From contig JAGAUD010000030.1 of assembly GCA_017620975.1 (NCBI GenBank), positions 1 to 64,000 on the forward strand: DNA of 64,000 nucleotides. Direction: 5' to 3'. A program made the position numbers and the translations under genes. How positions within the stretch are numbered: position 1 is the stretch's first letter; the number at the start of each line of letters is the position of its first letter. This DNA comes from Lachnospiraceae bacterium (GTDB taxonomy: Bacteria; Bacillota_A; Clostridia; Lachnospirales; Lachnospiraceae). The notes under the pieces are model-generated. The model was not told the origin of the DNA and did not search any database. It saw only the letters and a list, made by a program, of their open reading frames with translations. Positions 1 through 8,110 of this stretch are shown piece after piece.

Positions 1-81
1 AACAGCCAGAATGCGCGCAACGCTCAGGATAGCAAGAATAGCCAGAATAAGAACAGCAACAGCAAGGATAAGAATTATTAA
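1..81 (+). CDS. C-terminal end of an unknown Asn/Ser/Lys-rich protein (5' partial)
   Basis: An open frame enters from the left edge and ends at TAA 79-81, giving 26 residues. The composition is low complexity, almost only Asn, Ser, Gln, Lys and Asp, in short repeating NSQN/NSKD-like steps. Such tails are often disordered linkers or C-terminal extensions. No domain lies inside the window, so no function can be given. A hairpin terminator follows 31 bases after the stop, which supports a real gene end here. Confidence 0.5.
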   Translation, partial: NSQNARNAQDSKNSQNKNSNSKDKNY

Positions 82-112
82 TGGCTGAACTGTAACGATT
101 TTTCAGGCCGGA

Positions 113-140
113 TAGGGACGTCTTTTGACGTCCCTATTTA
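113..140 (+). terminator. Rho-independent terminator-like hairpin
   Basis: A perfect 10-bp inverted repeat (TAGGGACGTC / GACGTCCCTA) with a TTTT loop is followed by a T-rich stretch. It sits between the gene entering from the left and the methyltransferase at 191. Confidence 0.7.
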
Positions 141-190
141 CATTTTCCGGGATATTTGATACAATAACCAAAAAATGAACAGGTAACGTT

Positions 191-1336
191 ATGAGAAAAT
201 TTGAATTGATTGCGCCCTGCCACTTTGGCATGGAGGCAGTATTGAAAAGAGAAATTATTGACCTGGGATATGATATTACGGAAGTGGCGGATGGAAGAGT
301 CACTTTTTTTGGTGATGAAGAGGCTCTTTGCCGTGCTAATATTTTCCTGAGGACGGCTGAGAGAATTCTGATTAAAATCGGAAGCTTCCATGCGGAAACG
401 TTTGAAGAATTATTTCAGGGAACGAAGAGCCTGCCCTGGGAAGCGTATATTCCGTTTGACGGAAAGTTCTGGGTGGCTAAGGCAGCCAGTGTAAAAAGTA
501 AGCTGTTCAGCCCTTCGGATATTCAATCCATTATGAAGAAAGCAATGGTGGACAGGCTGAAGAGTGTGTACAATGTTAATTGGTTTGCGGAGGACGGAGA
601 CAGCTTTCCTGTGAGAGTATTTTTGATGAAGGATGAGGTTACGGTTGGATTGGACAGTACCGGTGAGTCTCTGCATAAGCGCGGTTATCGTAAACTTACG
701 GCCAAAGCTCCCATTGCAGAGAATCTGGCAGCAGCACTGATCATGCTGACTCCCTGGAACAAAGACCGCATCCTTGTGGATCCGTTCTGTGGCAGTGGTA
801 CAATTCCCATTGAGGCGGCTATGATGGCAGCTAATATGGCCCCCGGTATGAACCGTTCTTTTACAGCGGAAAGCTGGGGGCATATCATTGGAAAACGCAA
901 CTGGTATGATGCGTTGGATGAAGCCAACGAGCTGGTAGACCTTTCGGCGGAGGCTGATATCCAAGGCTATGATATTGATGATAAGATGGTGTCAATTGCA
1001 AGAGAAAATGCGAAGCTGGCCGGGGTGGATCATATGATCCATTTCCAGAGACGAGGGGTGGATCAGCTAAGTTCTCCCAGAAAATACGGCTTCTTAATTA
1101 CCAACCCGCCTTACGGAGAACGTCTTGAGGATAAATCTTCCATGCCTGCTCTGTACCGCACCATTGGGGAACGTTTCAAAAGTCTGGATAGCTGGAGCAT
1201 GTTTCTGATCACTGCCTATGAGCATGCCGAGAAAGATATTGGCAGGAAAGCTGACAAGAACCGCAAGATTTACAATGGAATGATGAAGACATATTATTAT
1301 CAGTTTCTGGGGCAGAAACCGCCCAAAAGAAATTGA
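191..1336 (+). CDS. THUMP domain class I RNA methyltransferase (RlmL/YpsC type)
   Basis: This 381-residue protein is a SAM-dependent methyltransferase that by family modifies guanine N2 in large-subunit rRNA. The first ~160 residues correspond to a ferredoxin-like plus THUMP RNA-binding region. The catalytic Rossmann domain carries DPFCGSGT at 197-204 (SAM binding) and TNPPYGE at 304-310 (the NPPY motif of N-methyltransferases). The length matches the YpsC group. The ribosome binding site ahead of ATG 191 is weak (AGGTAA). The next gene starts 15 bases after the stop, so it probably heads an operon with the RdgB and YfcE-type genes. The exact rRNA position modified cannot be read from the sequence. 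Confidence 0.9.
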   Translation: MRKFELIAPCHFGMEAVLKREIIDLGYDITEVADGRVTFFGDEEALCRANIFLRTAERILIKIGSFHAETFEELFQGTKSLPWEAYIPFDGKFWVAKAASVKSKLFSPSDIQSIMKKAMVDRLKSVYNVNWFAEDGDSFPVRVFLMKDEVTVGLDSTGESLHKRGYRKLTAKAPIAENLAAALIMLTPWNKDRILVDPFCGSGTIPIEAAMMAANMAPGMNRSFTAESWGHIIGKRNWYDALDEANELVDLSAEADIQGYDIDDKMVSIARENAKLAGVDHMIHFQRRGVDQLSSPRKYGFLITNPPYGERLEDKSSMPALYRTIGERFKSLDSWSMFLITAYEHAEKDIGRKADKNRKIYNGMMKTYYYQFLGQKPPKRN

Positions 1337-1351
1337 GGGAGGAACATAGAA

Positions 1352-1960
1352 ATGAAAAGAAGAATCGTATTTGCCACCGGCAATACAGGCAAGGTGAAAG
1401 AGATTCAGATGATAATGGAAGATACCGGCATGGAAGTTCTATCTATGAAAGAAGCCGGAATCTCTGTTGATATCGAGGAAAATGGAACTACCTATGAAGA
1501 AAATGCGCTGATAAAGGCAAGAGAAGTAGCAAAATATACGGATGCCATCGTTATGGCAGATGATTCCGGTCTGGAAGTGGATTATCTGAATAAGGAGCCT
1601 GGTATTCTTTCTGCCAGATATCTGGGCGAAGATACTTCCTATCGAATCAAAAATCAGAACCTCATAGATCGTCTGCAAGGAGTATCGGACGAAAAGCGTA
1701 CCGCCCGGTTCGTTTGTGCCATAGCAGCTGTGCTGCCTGATGGAAAAGAATTGACCACCAGGGCTACTATTGAGGGAAGGATAGGTTATGAAGAAAAGGG
1801 AAGCCATGGTTTTGGCTATGATCCTATATTTTATGTCCCGGAGTTCGGGAAGACTACTGCAGAGCTGACAGAAGAAGAGAAAAACCGGGTCAGTCATCGT
1901 GGAAAAGCCCTGCGTCTGATGAAAGAGGAGCTTAAACATTATGAAAATACTGGTTGTTAG
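1352..1960 (+). CDS. rdgB: XTP/dITP diphosphatase (RdgB/HAM1 family)
   Basis: This 202-residue enzyme hydrolyses non-canonical purine nucleoside triphosphates (ITP, dITP, XTP) to monophosphates, cleaning the nucleotide pool. Family motifs are in place: TGNTGK at 9-14, ADDSGLEV at 69-76, GFGYDPIF at 153-160 and SHRGKAL at 181-187. The ribosome binding site GGGAGG lies before ATG 1352. Its last 20 bases overlap the start of the phosphodiesterase gene, so the two are translationally coupled, a common arrangement in Clostridia. Confidence 0.95.
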   Translation: MKRRIVFATGNTGKVKEIQMIMEDTGMEVLSMKEAGISVDIEENGTTYEENALIKAREVAKYTDAIVMADDSGLEVDYLNKEPGILSARYLGEDTSYRIKNQNLIDRLQGVSDEKRTARFVCAIAAVLPDGKELTTRATIEGRIGYEEKGSHGFGYDPIFYVPEFGKTTAELTEEEKNRVSHRGKALRLMKEELKHYENTGC

Positions 1961-2420
1961 TGATACCCACAGAAAGAATGATAATTATTTTGAACTTCTG
2001 CAGAGGCTGCAGCCGTTAGACATGGTGATTCACTGCGGAGATACGGAAGGCAGTGAATATGCGCTTTCTCAGGCAGCTGACTGTCCGGTGCAGATGGTTC
2101 TGGGCAACAACGATTTCTTCTCCAGTCTGCCGAGAGAACTGGAATTTAAAGTGGGAAAATATACTGTGTGGGTGACTCACGGCCACAACTACTATGTTTC
2201 CATGGGAAATAAGATGATCAAGGAAGAAGCCCGATCCAGAGGGGCAGACATCGTGATTTACGGACATACGCACCGGCCGGAGATTGATTTGGAGGACGAT
2301 GTTATTGCAATCAATCCGGGGAGTATCTCTTATCCGCGCCAGGAAAATCATAGACCTTCCTATATCATTATGGAGGTTGACAGGTTTGACGAGGTGCATT
2401 TTACGATTGCTTATTTTTAA
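1941..2420 (+). CDS. YfcE/MJ0936-family metallophosphodiesterase
   Basis: This 159-residue single-domain calcineurin-like phosphoesterase binds two divalent metals. The metal-site motifs are SDTH (7-10), HCGD (31-34), GNND (55-58), a THGH at 79-82 and GHTHRP (108-113). Family members hydrolyse phosphodiesters in vitro; the physiological substrate is generally unknown. It overlaps the end of rdgB by 20 bases and is the last gene of that operon. A strong tRNA promoter begins 8 bases after its stop. Confidence 0.9.
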   Translation: MKILVVSDTHRKNDNYFELLQRLQPLDMVIHCGDTEGSEYALSQAADCPVQMVLGNNDFFSSLPRELEFKVGKYTVWVTHGHNYYVSMGNKMIKEEARSRGADIVIYGHTHRPEIDLEDDVIAINPGSISYPRQENHRPSYIIMEVDRFDEVHFTIAYF

Positions 2421-2427
2421 AAAGTGC

Positions 2428-2457
2428 TTGACAGATGAATAGGTTTTAGTATATAAT
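2428..2457 (+). promoter_or_regulatory. Promoter of the tRNA-Pro/Gly unit
   Basis: Consensus -35 TTGACA (2428-2433) and -10 TATAAT (2452-2457) are separated by 18 bases, about 40 bases before tRNA-Pro. Confidence 0.85.
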
Positions 2458-2497
2458 TATTCATGCGTTGTGAAACGTTATACATAATTTTATACAT

Positions 2498-2572
2498 CGG
2501 GGTGTGGCTCAGCTTGGCTAGAGCGCCTGGTTTGGGACCAGGAGGTCGCAGGTTCGAATCCTGTCACCCCGA
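2498..2572 (+). tRNA. tRNA-Pro (TGG)
   Basis: A complete cloverleaf is visible. The acceptor stem is CGGGGTG/CACCCCG, the D stem GCTC/GAGC, and the anticodon stem CCTGG/CCAGG has loop TTTGGGA (anticodon TGG). The T arm GCAGG-TTCGAAT-CCTGT is followed by discriminator A. CCA is not encoded. This is the first gene of a two-tRNA unit. Confidence 0.95.
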
Positions 2573-2625
2573 TTTTGGTATCGGCTTTGTCGAATGTCAA
2601 AGATAATTGATTGAGTTGATATTAA

Positions 2626-2696
2626 GCGGGTGTAGTTCAATGGTAGAACACCAGCCTTCCAAGCTGGATACGTGGGTTCGATTCCCATCACCCGCT
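2626..2696 (+). tRNA. tRNA-Gly (TCC)
   Basis: The acceptor stem is GCGGGTG/CACCCGC, the anticodon stem CCAGC/GCTGG has loop CTTCCAA (anticodon TCC), and the T loop is TTCGATT. The discriminator is T. CCA is not encoded. It is followed within 20 bases by a strong terminator. Confidence 0.95.
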
Positions 2697-2710
2697 TTTT
2701 GTATGCCCAA

Positions 2711-2750
2711 AGAGATGCTGCTATGAATAAGTTGCAGCATCTCTTTTTTT
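2711..2750 (+). terminator. Terminator of the tRNA-Pro/Gly unit
   Basis: The inverted repeat AGAGATGCTGC / GCAGCATCTCT (11 bp) is followed directly by a run of T. Confidence 0.9.
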
Positions 2751-2867
2751 GTTATGCATCTGAATTCCCCTGAACGAATTACTGATTGAGTCTGGGCAGA
2801 TTCCAGTGAAAGGTCATTGCCAGGAATAGCGTCCAGTAAAAAAAATTAAAAACTTGCAAAAAAGGTG

Positions 2868-2896
2868 TTGACAAATAGAAATATATGAGATAAAAT
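2868..2896 (+). promoter_or_regulatory. Promoter of the tRNA-Arg/His/Gln/Lys unit
   Basis: TTGACA (2868-2873) and TAAAAT (2891-2896) are spaced 17 bases apart, 45 bases upstream of tRNA-Arg. Nothing else is seen between the preceding terminator and this promoter. Confidence 0.85.
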
Positions 2897-2941
2897 ATCA
2901 TTCGTCAGCGCGGTTGTGAAACAAAACAAGCAAGCGACTAT

Positions 2942-3015
<74 letters not shown>

Positions 3016-3073
3016 TTTGAGATTATCCTTTTGTGATATCTCTTAATATAGGAACAGAGTACGTTCCAATTGT

Positions 3074-3148
3074 GGTGGGTATAGCGCAGTTGGTTAGCGC
3101 GCCAGATTGTGGCTCTGGAGGCCAAGGGTTCGAATCCCTTTATCCACC
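3074..3148 (+). tRNA. tRNA-His (GTG)
   Basis: The acceptor stem is GTGGGTA/TATCCAC, with the extra 5' G and opposing C typical of tRNA-His. The anticodon stem CCAGA/TCTGG has loop TTGTGGC (anticodon GTG), and the T loop is TTCGAAT. Confidence 0.95.
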
Positions 3149-3198
3149 CTTATGTGCTTCCTTTAGTGTCGTTATGACACGCTTGGTGTCATTATTAT

Positions 3199-3270
3199 AG
3201 GGCTATCGCCAAGCGGTAAGGCACAGCACTTTGACTGCTGCACTCGCTGGTTCGAATCCAGCTAGCCCTG
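3199..3270 (+). tRNA. tRNA-Gln (TTG)
   Basis: The acceptor stem is AGGGCTA/TAGCCCT, the anticodon stem CAGCA/TGCTG has loop CTTTGAC (anticodon TTG), the T stem is GCTGG/CCAGC and the discriminator is G. Confidence 0.94.
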
Positions 3271-3298
3271 TTCAAAGTTGTAAAATTTAATAATTTAT

Positions 3299-3371
3299 GG
3301 GATATTAGCTCAGTCGGTAGAGCACTTGACTTTTAATCAAGTTGTCCGGGGTTCGAATCCCCGATGTCTCA
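3299..3371 (+). tRNA. tRNA-Lys (TTT)
   Basis: The acceptor stem is GGGATAT/ATGTCTC with two G-T pairs. The anticodon stem CTTGA/TCAAG has loop CTTTTAA (anticodon TTT), the T stem is CGGGG/CCCCG and the discriminator is A. It is the last tRNA of its unit. Confidence 0.94.
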
Positions 3372-3374
3372 TTG

Positions 3375-3410
3375 CGAAAACCCTTGAATTTCAAGGGTTT
3401 TTCGTTTTCT
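3375..3410 (+). terminator. Terminator after tRNA-Lys
   Basis: The inverted repeat AAAACCCTTGAA / TTCAAGGGTTTT has almost no loop and continues into a T-rich tract. Confidence 0.85.
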
Positions 3411-3484
3411 AAGGTTCAAAAAATACGTTTACTTTGGTTAGCTTTTCAAGGCGTGAATGAAGTTGAAAAAGGAGTAATGTTATT

Positions 3485-3766
3485 ATGGTAATTAGAACCT
3501 GCAAGGCAGAAGATATCGCTGCTGCCAGTATATTTTATGATCGTGTAGTCAAACACCTATGTGAAAACATAAACTACCCAAAATGGCGCTATAAAGATTA
3601 TCCTTCCGAAAGCTCCGTAAGAGAAATGACCCGAAAGGGATGTCAGTTTATATGTATTGAAAAAGATATGATCGTAGGTGCCTTTGTTTTAAATGAGGAT
3701 CCCCAGGGAAAATATGAGAATGCTGCATGGAGCATGCAATTATCAAAAGGGGATTATATGAGCTGA
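3485..3766 (+). pseudogene. GNAT acetyltransferase, C-terminally truncated
   Basis: The 93 residues match the N-terminal part of Gcn5-related N-acetyltransferases: strand-helix-strand with VIRTCKAEDIAAA at the start and a MIVGAFVLNEDP strand near residue 60. These enzymes are usually 150-175 residues. The acetyl-CoA binding loop (R/Q-x-x-G-x-G/A) and everything after it is missing, because the frame stops at 3764-3766. A good ribosome binding site (AAAGGAG) is still present. Without the acetyl-CoA site it should be inactive, so it is called a remnant. It follows a tRNA cluster, a common site of rearrangement. Confidence 0.65.
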
Positions 3767-3820
3767 ATTTTTGATACCAACTGTTCTGTTACTGTTCTAT
3801 ATAAATTCTTTCAGTCGTAC

Positions 3821-3849
3821 TTGAAATCATGCAGTATAAATGATATTCT
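3821..3849 (+). promoter_or_regulatory. Candidate promoter of the MATE gene
   Basis: TTGAAA (3821-3826) and TATTCT (3844-3849) are 17 bases apart, about 40 bases upstream of ATG 3891. Confidence 0.5.
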
Positions 3850-3890
3850 ATTTAATGTTTGTTAAGTAGATATGCGAGAGAGGAAAAATT

Positions 3891-5324
3891 ATGCAACAGG
3901 AAAGTAAAGTACAACAGGGCGATAATTTGAAACAGGAAAACAAAATGGGCGTCATGACAATCAATAAGCTTTTATTGTCCATGTCTTTGCCAATGATGGT
4001 ATCTATGCTGGTACAGGCACTTTATAATATCGTGGACAGTATATTCGTATCACAGATCAGCGAGTATGCACTTCGTGCAGTTTCGTTGGCGTTCCCGATT
4101 CAGACGTTGATGATAGCGGTGGCAGTAGGTACGGCAGTAGGAATTAATGCATTTTTATCAAAGACACTGGGAGAAAAGAATTTTGAGAAGGCTAACAAGG
4201 TAGCAACCAATGGTATCTTTATTGAATTGTTGAGCTATATCTTATTTGCATTCATCGGAATTGTTGTGAGCCGTCCCTTTTTTGCAAGCCAGACTACGAT
4301 TCCGGAGGTGCGGGAATATGGGGTGACCTATCTTACCATTTGCTGTACGGCAGGTATCGGTATCTTCATGCAGACCTGCTTTGAAAGATTGCTTCAGTCT
4401 ACCGGTAAGACTTTTTATACCATGATTACACAGGGAACGGGAGCAGTTGTCAATCTGATTCTGGATCCTATTTTGATATTCGGATATTTTGGTCTTCCCA
4501 AGATGGGAGTAGCAGGTGCGGCGGCTGCTACTGTAATCGGGCAGATGATTGCAGCGTGTCTGGCTATTTTCTTTAATTTTAAATGCAACAAAGAACTTCA
4601 TATCAGCTTCAAGAATTTTAGACCAAATGGTCACCTGATTCTGAACATTTATAAAGTGGGTGCACCTTCTATCGTAGTACAGGCTATCGGTTCTGTCATG
4701 ACTTACGGTATGAACCTGATCCTGGCTTCCTTCGGGGCTGCGCAGACGGTATTTGGCGTTTACTTTAAGCTGCAGAGCTTTATCTTCATGCCGGTATTCG
4801 GTCTGAATAATGGTATGGTGCCAATTATTGCTTATAACTATGGTGCAGGTAAGCGTGACCGTGTGGTAAATACGATGAAGACAGCCATAAAGTACGGAGT
4901 GTGTATCATGCTTGTGGGTCTGGCAATTATGGAAATATTCCCGGCACAATTGATCGGATTCTTTAATGCAACACCGGAGCTTTTGGAAATCGGTGTACCG
5001 GCACTTAGAACGATTTGCTTAAGCTTTGTATTTGCAGGATTCTGTATTGTAGTGGGAAGTGTGTTCCAGGCATTGGGTAACGGTATCTATAGTATGATTG
5101 TCTCCGTGGCACGTCAGCTGTGTGTATTGCTGCCGGTAGCATATCTGCTGTCACTGTCCGGCAATGTAAATATGATCTGGTGGTCTTTCCCTATTGCAGA
5201 GCTGATGAGCGTGACTATGAGTGCTTTCTTCCTGAGGAAGATTTACAGAGGAGTCATCAGTCATATCGGGGAACATCAGGGAGAAGCGCAGGAAGCGGAA
5301 TTGAAAGCGGCTGAAGAAGCATAA
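3891..5324 (+). CDS. MATE family multidrug/sodium efflux transporter
   Basis: This 477-residue integral membrane protein has about 12 hydrophobic segments and the MATE pattern. There is a short polar N-terminus, then SLPMMVSMLVQALYNIVDSI in helix 1 and an internal second half starting near residue 240 (VGAPSIVVQAIGS). By family it exports cationic drugs or metabolites using Na+ or H+ gradients. The last ~20 residues are a hydrophilic Glu/Ala-rich tail. It appears monocistronic and ends just before a tRNA-Leu promoter. The substrate cannot be predicted. Confidence 0.92.
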   Translation: MQQESKVQQGDNLKQENKMGVMTINKLLLSMSLPMMVSMLVQALYNIVDSIFVSQISEYALRAVSLAFPIQTLMIAVAVGTAVGINAFLSKTLGEKNFEKANKVATNGIFIELLSYILFAFIGIVVSRPFFASQTTIPEVREYGVTYLTICCTAGIGIFMQTCFERLLQSTGKTFYTMITQGTGAVVNLILDPILIFGYFGLPKMGVAGAAAATVIGQMIAACLAIFFNFKCNKELHISFKNFRPNGHLILNIYKVGAPSIVVQAIGSVMTYGMNLILASFGAAQTVFGVYFKLQSFIFMPVFGLNNGMVPIIAYNYGAGKRDRVVNTMKTAIKYGVCIMLVGLAIMEIFPAQLIGFFNATPELLEIGVPALRTICLSFVFAGFCIVVGSVFQALGNGIYSMIVSVARQLCVLLPVAYLLSLSGNVNMIWWSFPIAELMSVTMSAFFLRKIYRGVISHIGEHQGEAQEAELKAAEEA

Positions 5325-5338
5325 GAAAGAAATGTTGC

Positions 5339-5368
5339 TTGACAAAGCCCGGTATGTAAGGTTATAAT
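5339..5368 (+). promoter_or_regulatory. Promoter of tRNA-Leu
   Basis: Perfect TTGACA (5339-5344) and TATAAT (5363-5368) with an 18-base spacer, 38 bases upstream of the tRNA. Confidence 0.88.
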
Positions 5369-5406
5369 CATAAAGTGCCTGTCGCACAGCGGCAGGCATG
5401 ATATAA

Positions 5407-5486
<80 letters not shown>

Positions 5487-5493
5487 TAGATAG

Positions 5494-5536
5494 AGGCGCT
5501 TGTCCTGCTCAGTTGATTAGGACAAGCGCCTTTTTA
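5494..5536 (+). terminator. Terminator of tRNA-Leu
   Basis: The 13-bp inverted repeat AGGCGCTTGTCCT / AGGACAAGCGCCT is followed by TTTTT. It may also act on the converging feoAB transcript. Confidence 0.9.
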
Positions 5537-5595
5537 CGATAGGATAATTTTAAGCCAATTTGAGGATTGCGGTTGCAAAAAGTACAGCAGGGCTT

Positions 5596-7926
5596 TTACC
5601 CTGCCACCATTTTCACCACCGCCGTAAACCCCATACACAGAAAGCACCCGCACACCGCCGGAATCACCACCGCCAGCAAGGTCCACTTAAGTCCTCCGGT
5701 CTCTTTTCGGATCGTCAGTAAAGTAGTAGCGCAGGGCCAGTGCATCAAAGAAAAAATACAAGTGCTGACAGCAGTAGCCCAGGTCCAGCCATTGTCCAGT
5801 AGCAGCTCCCTGATCGTATCATAATCTGAAAGCGCCTGCAGACTTCCCTGACTGGAGTAAGCCATGAGAATAATAGGAAGTACGATTTCGTTGGCAGGGA
5901 GTCCCAGGATGAATGCCAGCAGGATTACCCCGTCCAGCCCCAGCAGTCCGGCAAAAGGATTTAAGAAGTCGGCGCACCAGGTAAGAAGCGAGCTGCTGTT
6001 TATATGCAGATTGGCCATCAGCCAGAGCAGCAGACCGGCAGGAACGGAAGTGGCCAGAGCCCTGCCCAGCAGGTAAATGATTTTGTCCTTCAAAGAGTGA
6101 AGCAGGATATTCCCAAGTTTAGGTCTGCGATAGGGCGGAAGTTCCAGGGTAAAGGAAGAAGGAACTCCTTTTAATATAGTAGAAGAAAGTAGGGCGGATA
6201 CCAGAAAAGTCATCAGAATGCCCAGCAGAATCAGCAAAGTCAGGCAGATGGCGGCGAGCAGAGAGGTGGGAATCGCAGCAAGATCATTCTTCGGCAAGAA
6301 AAAGATACTGATCAGTGCAATCAGCATAGGAAAACGTCCGTTACAGGGAACGAAGCAGTTTGTGAGAATGGCAATCAGCCGTTCTCTTGGAGAGTCGATG
6401 ATGCGGCAGCCCATGACACCGGCAGCATTGCAGCCAAAGCCCATAGCCATGGTCAGTGCCTGCTTGCCGCAGGAACGGCATTTCTGAAAACAGCAGTCCA
6501 GATTAAAAGCAATCCGCGGCAGATACCCCATATCCTCCAAAAGGGCAAACAGCGGAAAGAAAATCATCATGGGCGGCAGCATGACGGATACGACCCAGGC
6601 TGCCGTCCGAAAGATTCCATATACTACGGGTTCTCTAAGCCAGTCTAAAACTTTTAATCGGATAAGTAAAGCATCCAGGTATTTTTCTGCTCCGAATAGC
6701 AGGTCAGAGAGAAGTTGGGATGGATAATTTGCCCCTGTTATAGTAAGCCAGAAGAGAAAAAGCAGACCAAGCAGCATAACAGGATAAGCAGTCAGCCGAC
6801 CGGTCAGTATGTGGTCCAGACGCCTGTCGGCAGCGATGGAATCCGTGGAAGACTCCGTGACCACCTGACGACAGATGGCAGCTGCTTTTTGAGAGACGGC
6901 AGAAACTGCAGCATCACTGAAGGAGCTTGCGGTATAGCCTGCTGATGTCAACTGTTCCCATCCTTTTGCGCGGATTTGTTCAAGCTGCTCAAAGATGTGG
7001 GGAAAACGCGTCCGACGGTCGGTAAACGGGAACTGATTTTCAAGAAGCATCAGGCTAAGCCAGCGAAGGGGCAGCGATGATGGTTCCCGGGCAAAAACTT
7101 CAGCCAATGCATCCTGAACAGAAACAAGCGTCTGCTCAATAACGGGATCATATGTAATTCGCGGAATACTGCCGGAAGAATTGCAGTCAATATTGTCTAA
7201 TGCATCCAGAAATATTTCCTTAGAACCCGGGCAATGGGCAATGGTTCCCACTACCGGGATACCCAGTAACTTTTCCAATAATTTTAAATCAATCTGAACC
7301 CCCTTTCGTTTAGCTTCATCCATCAGATTGATACACAAGATCACATTAGGAGTCAGCTCCAGTATTTGCAAAAGCAGATTCAGTCCACGCTCCGGACAGG
7401 TGGCATCGCAGACAACAGCGACACCGTCAGGGTTGCCGAAGCACAGAAAGTCGCAGGCGGCTTCTTCTTCCGCAGAGTGGGGGACCAGAGAATAGGTTCC
7501 GGGGATATCTACTAACAGATAAGAATGGTGCTTGCTTTCGCAGAAACCGTTGGCATTGCCTACGGTCTTACCGGCCCAGTTGCCGGTGTGCTGCTTTAAG
7601 CCCGTCAGTGAGTTAAAGAGGGTACTTTTTCCTACATTGGGATTTCCGGCCACGGCGATGACCTTATAGGCTCGTTCACCGGAATCAGATGGCGTGCTGT
7701 TTTCTTTCATCAAAATATCCTTTCCTTCTTTTTTGCGGATTGCAATAACTGCGCCACGGATCTGATATGCTTTGGGGTCTCCCAACGGACTTTTTCCCAC
7801 ACAAAGGATTTCATTCCCGTTTACAAAACCTAAGTCCAGTAAACGCCTGTGTTGGCTATGATCACAGTTTACTTTTTCTACAATCCCTTTTTCACAGGGC
7901 TCCATTTCCCACAAAGTTTTATTCAT
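5596..7926 (-). CDS. feoB: FeoA-FeoB fusion, ferrous iron transporter
   Basis: This 776-residue protein takes up Fe(II) across the membrane. Residues ~1-75 form a FeoA/SH3-like domain. A linker is followed by a G domain with GNPNVGKS (94-101), DIPG (140-143) and NLMD (200-203), a helical region, and the transmembrane FeoB core from about residue 385. The core signatures are GFGCNAAGVMGCRIID and FVPCNGRFP. The conserved Cys is kept, but these differ from the E. coli-type GxGCNVPA and CSARLP forms. FeoA is usually a separate protein. The gene is monocistronic, and its start lies 187 bases from the divergent importer. A GATTAATGATATC stretch upstream loosely resembles half of a Fur box; this is weak. 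Confidence 0.93.
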   Translation of the reverse strand: MNKTLWEMEPCEKGIVEKVNCDHSQHRRLLDLGFVNGNEILCVGKSPLGDPKAYQIRGAVIAIRKKEGKDILMKENSTPSDSGERAYKVIAVAGNPNVGKSTLFNSLTGLKQHTGNWAGKTVGNANGFCESKHHSYLLVDIPGTYSLVPHSAEEEAACDFLCFGNPDGVAVVCDATCPERGLNLLLQILELTPNVILCINLMDEAKRKGVQIDLKLLEKLLGIPVVGTIAHCPGSKEIFLDALDNIDCNSSGSIPRITYDPVIEQTLVSVQDALAEVFAREPSSLPLRWLSLMLLENQFPFTDRRTRFPHIFEQLEQIRAKGWEQLTSAGYTASSFSDAAVSAVSQKAAAICRQVVTESSTDSIAADRRLDHILTGRLTAYPVMLLGLLFLFWLTITGANYPSQLLSDLLFGAEKYLDALLIRLKVLDWLREPVVYGIFRTAAWVVSVMLPPMMIFFPLFALLEDMGYLPRIAFNLDCCFQKCRSCGKQALTMAMGFGCNAAGVMGCRIIDSPRERLIAILTNCFVPCNGRFPMLIALISIFFLPKNDLAAIPTSLLAAICLTLLILLGILMTFLVSALLSSTILKGVPSSFTLELPPYRRPKLGNILLHSLKDKIIYLLGRALATSVPAGLLLWLMANLHINSSSLLTWCADFLNPFAGLLGLDGVILLAFILGLPANEIVLPIILMAYSSQGSLQALSDYDTIRELLLDNGWTWATAVSTCIFSLMHWPCATTLLTIRKETGGLKWTLLAVVIPAVCGCFLCMGFTAVVKMVAG

Positions 7927-8013
7927 ATAAGATCCTCCGAGCAGTCTGATATCATTAATCTATGTCTGGGAAAGGCTTTCCGTGCACTTTTTTTAGGACA
8001 CAATCAATATATC

Positions 8014-8042
8014 TTGCATTTTGGGGCATACTGGTTTACAAT
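8014..8042 (+). promoter_or_regulatory. Promoter of the oligopeptide/metal ABC operon
   Basis: TTGCAT (8014-8019) and TACAAT (8037-8042) with a 17-base spacer lie 69 bases before the start codon. A small hairpin (ATTGTC / GACAAT) lies in the leader. No known riboswitch fold was recognised. Confidence 0.7.
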
Positions 8043-8110
8043 GTCCTTGTGAACAGTTATTGTCTGAAAGACAATGCATAAATTTAATATGTTTGAGAAA
8101 GGAACACACA

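Noticed and set aside
4242..4949. 235-residue minus-strand frame in the MATE gene
   Set aside because: It is antisense to a clear transporter; the His/Asn-rich composition is typical of a shadow frame.
7948..7962. Fur box upstream of feoAB
   Set aside because: GATATCATTAATC matches only part of a Fur consensus and could be chance in AT-rich DNA.
7927..8110. Metal-sensing riboswitch between feoAB and the importer
   Set aside because: Only a short hairpin is present. No NiCo or other known riboswitch core was recognised.
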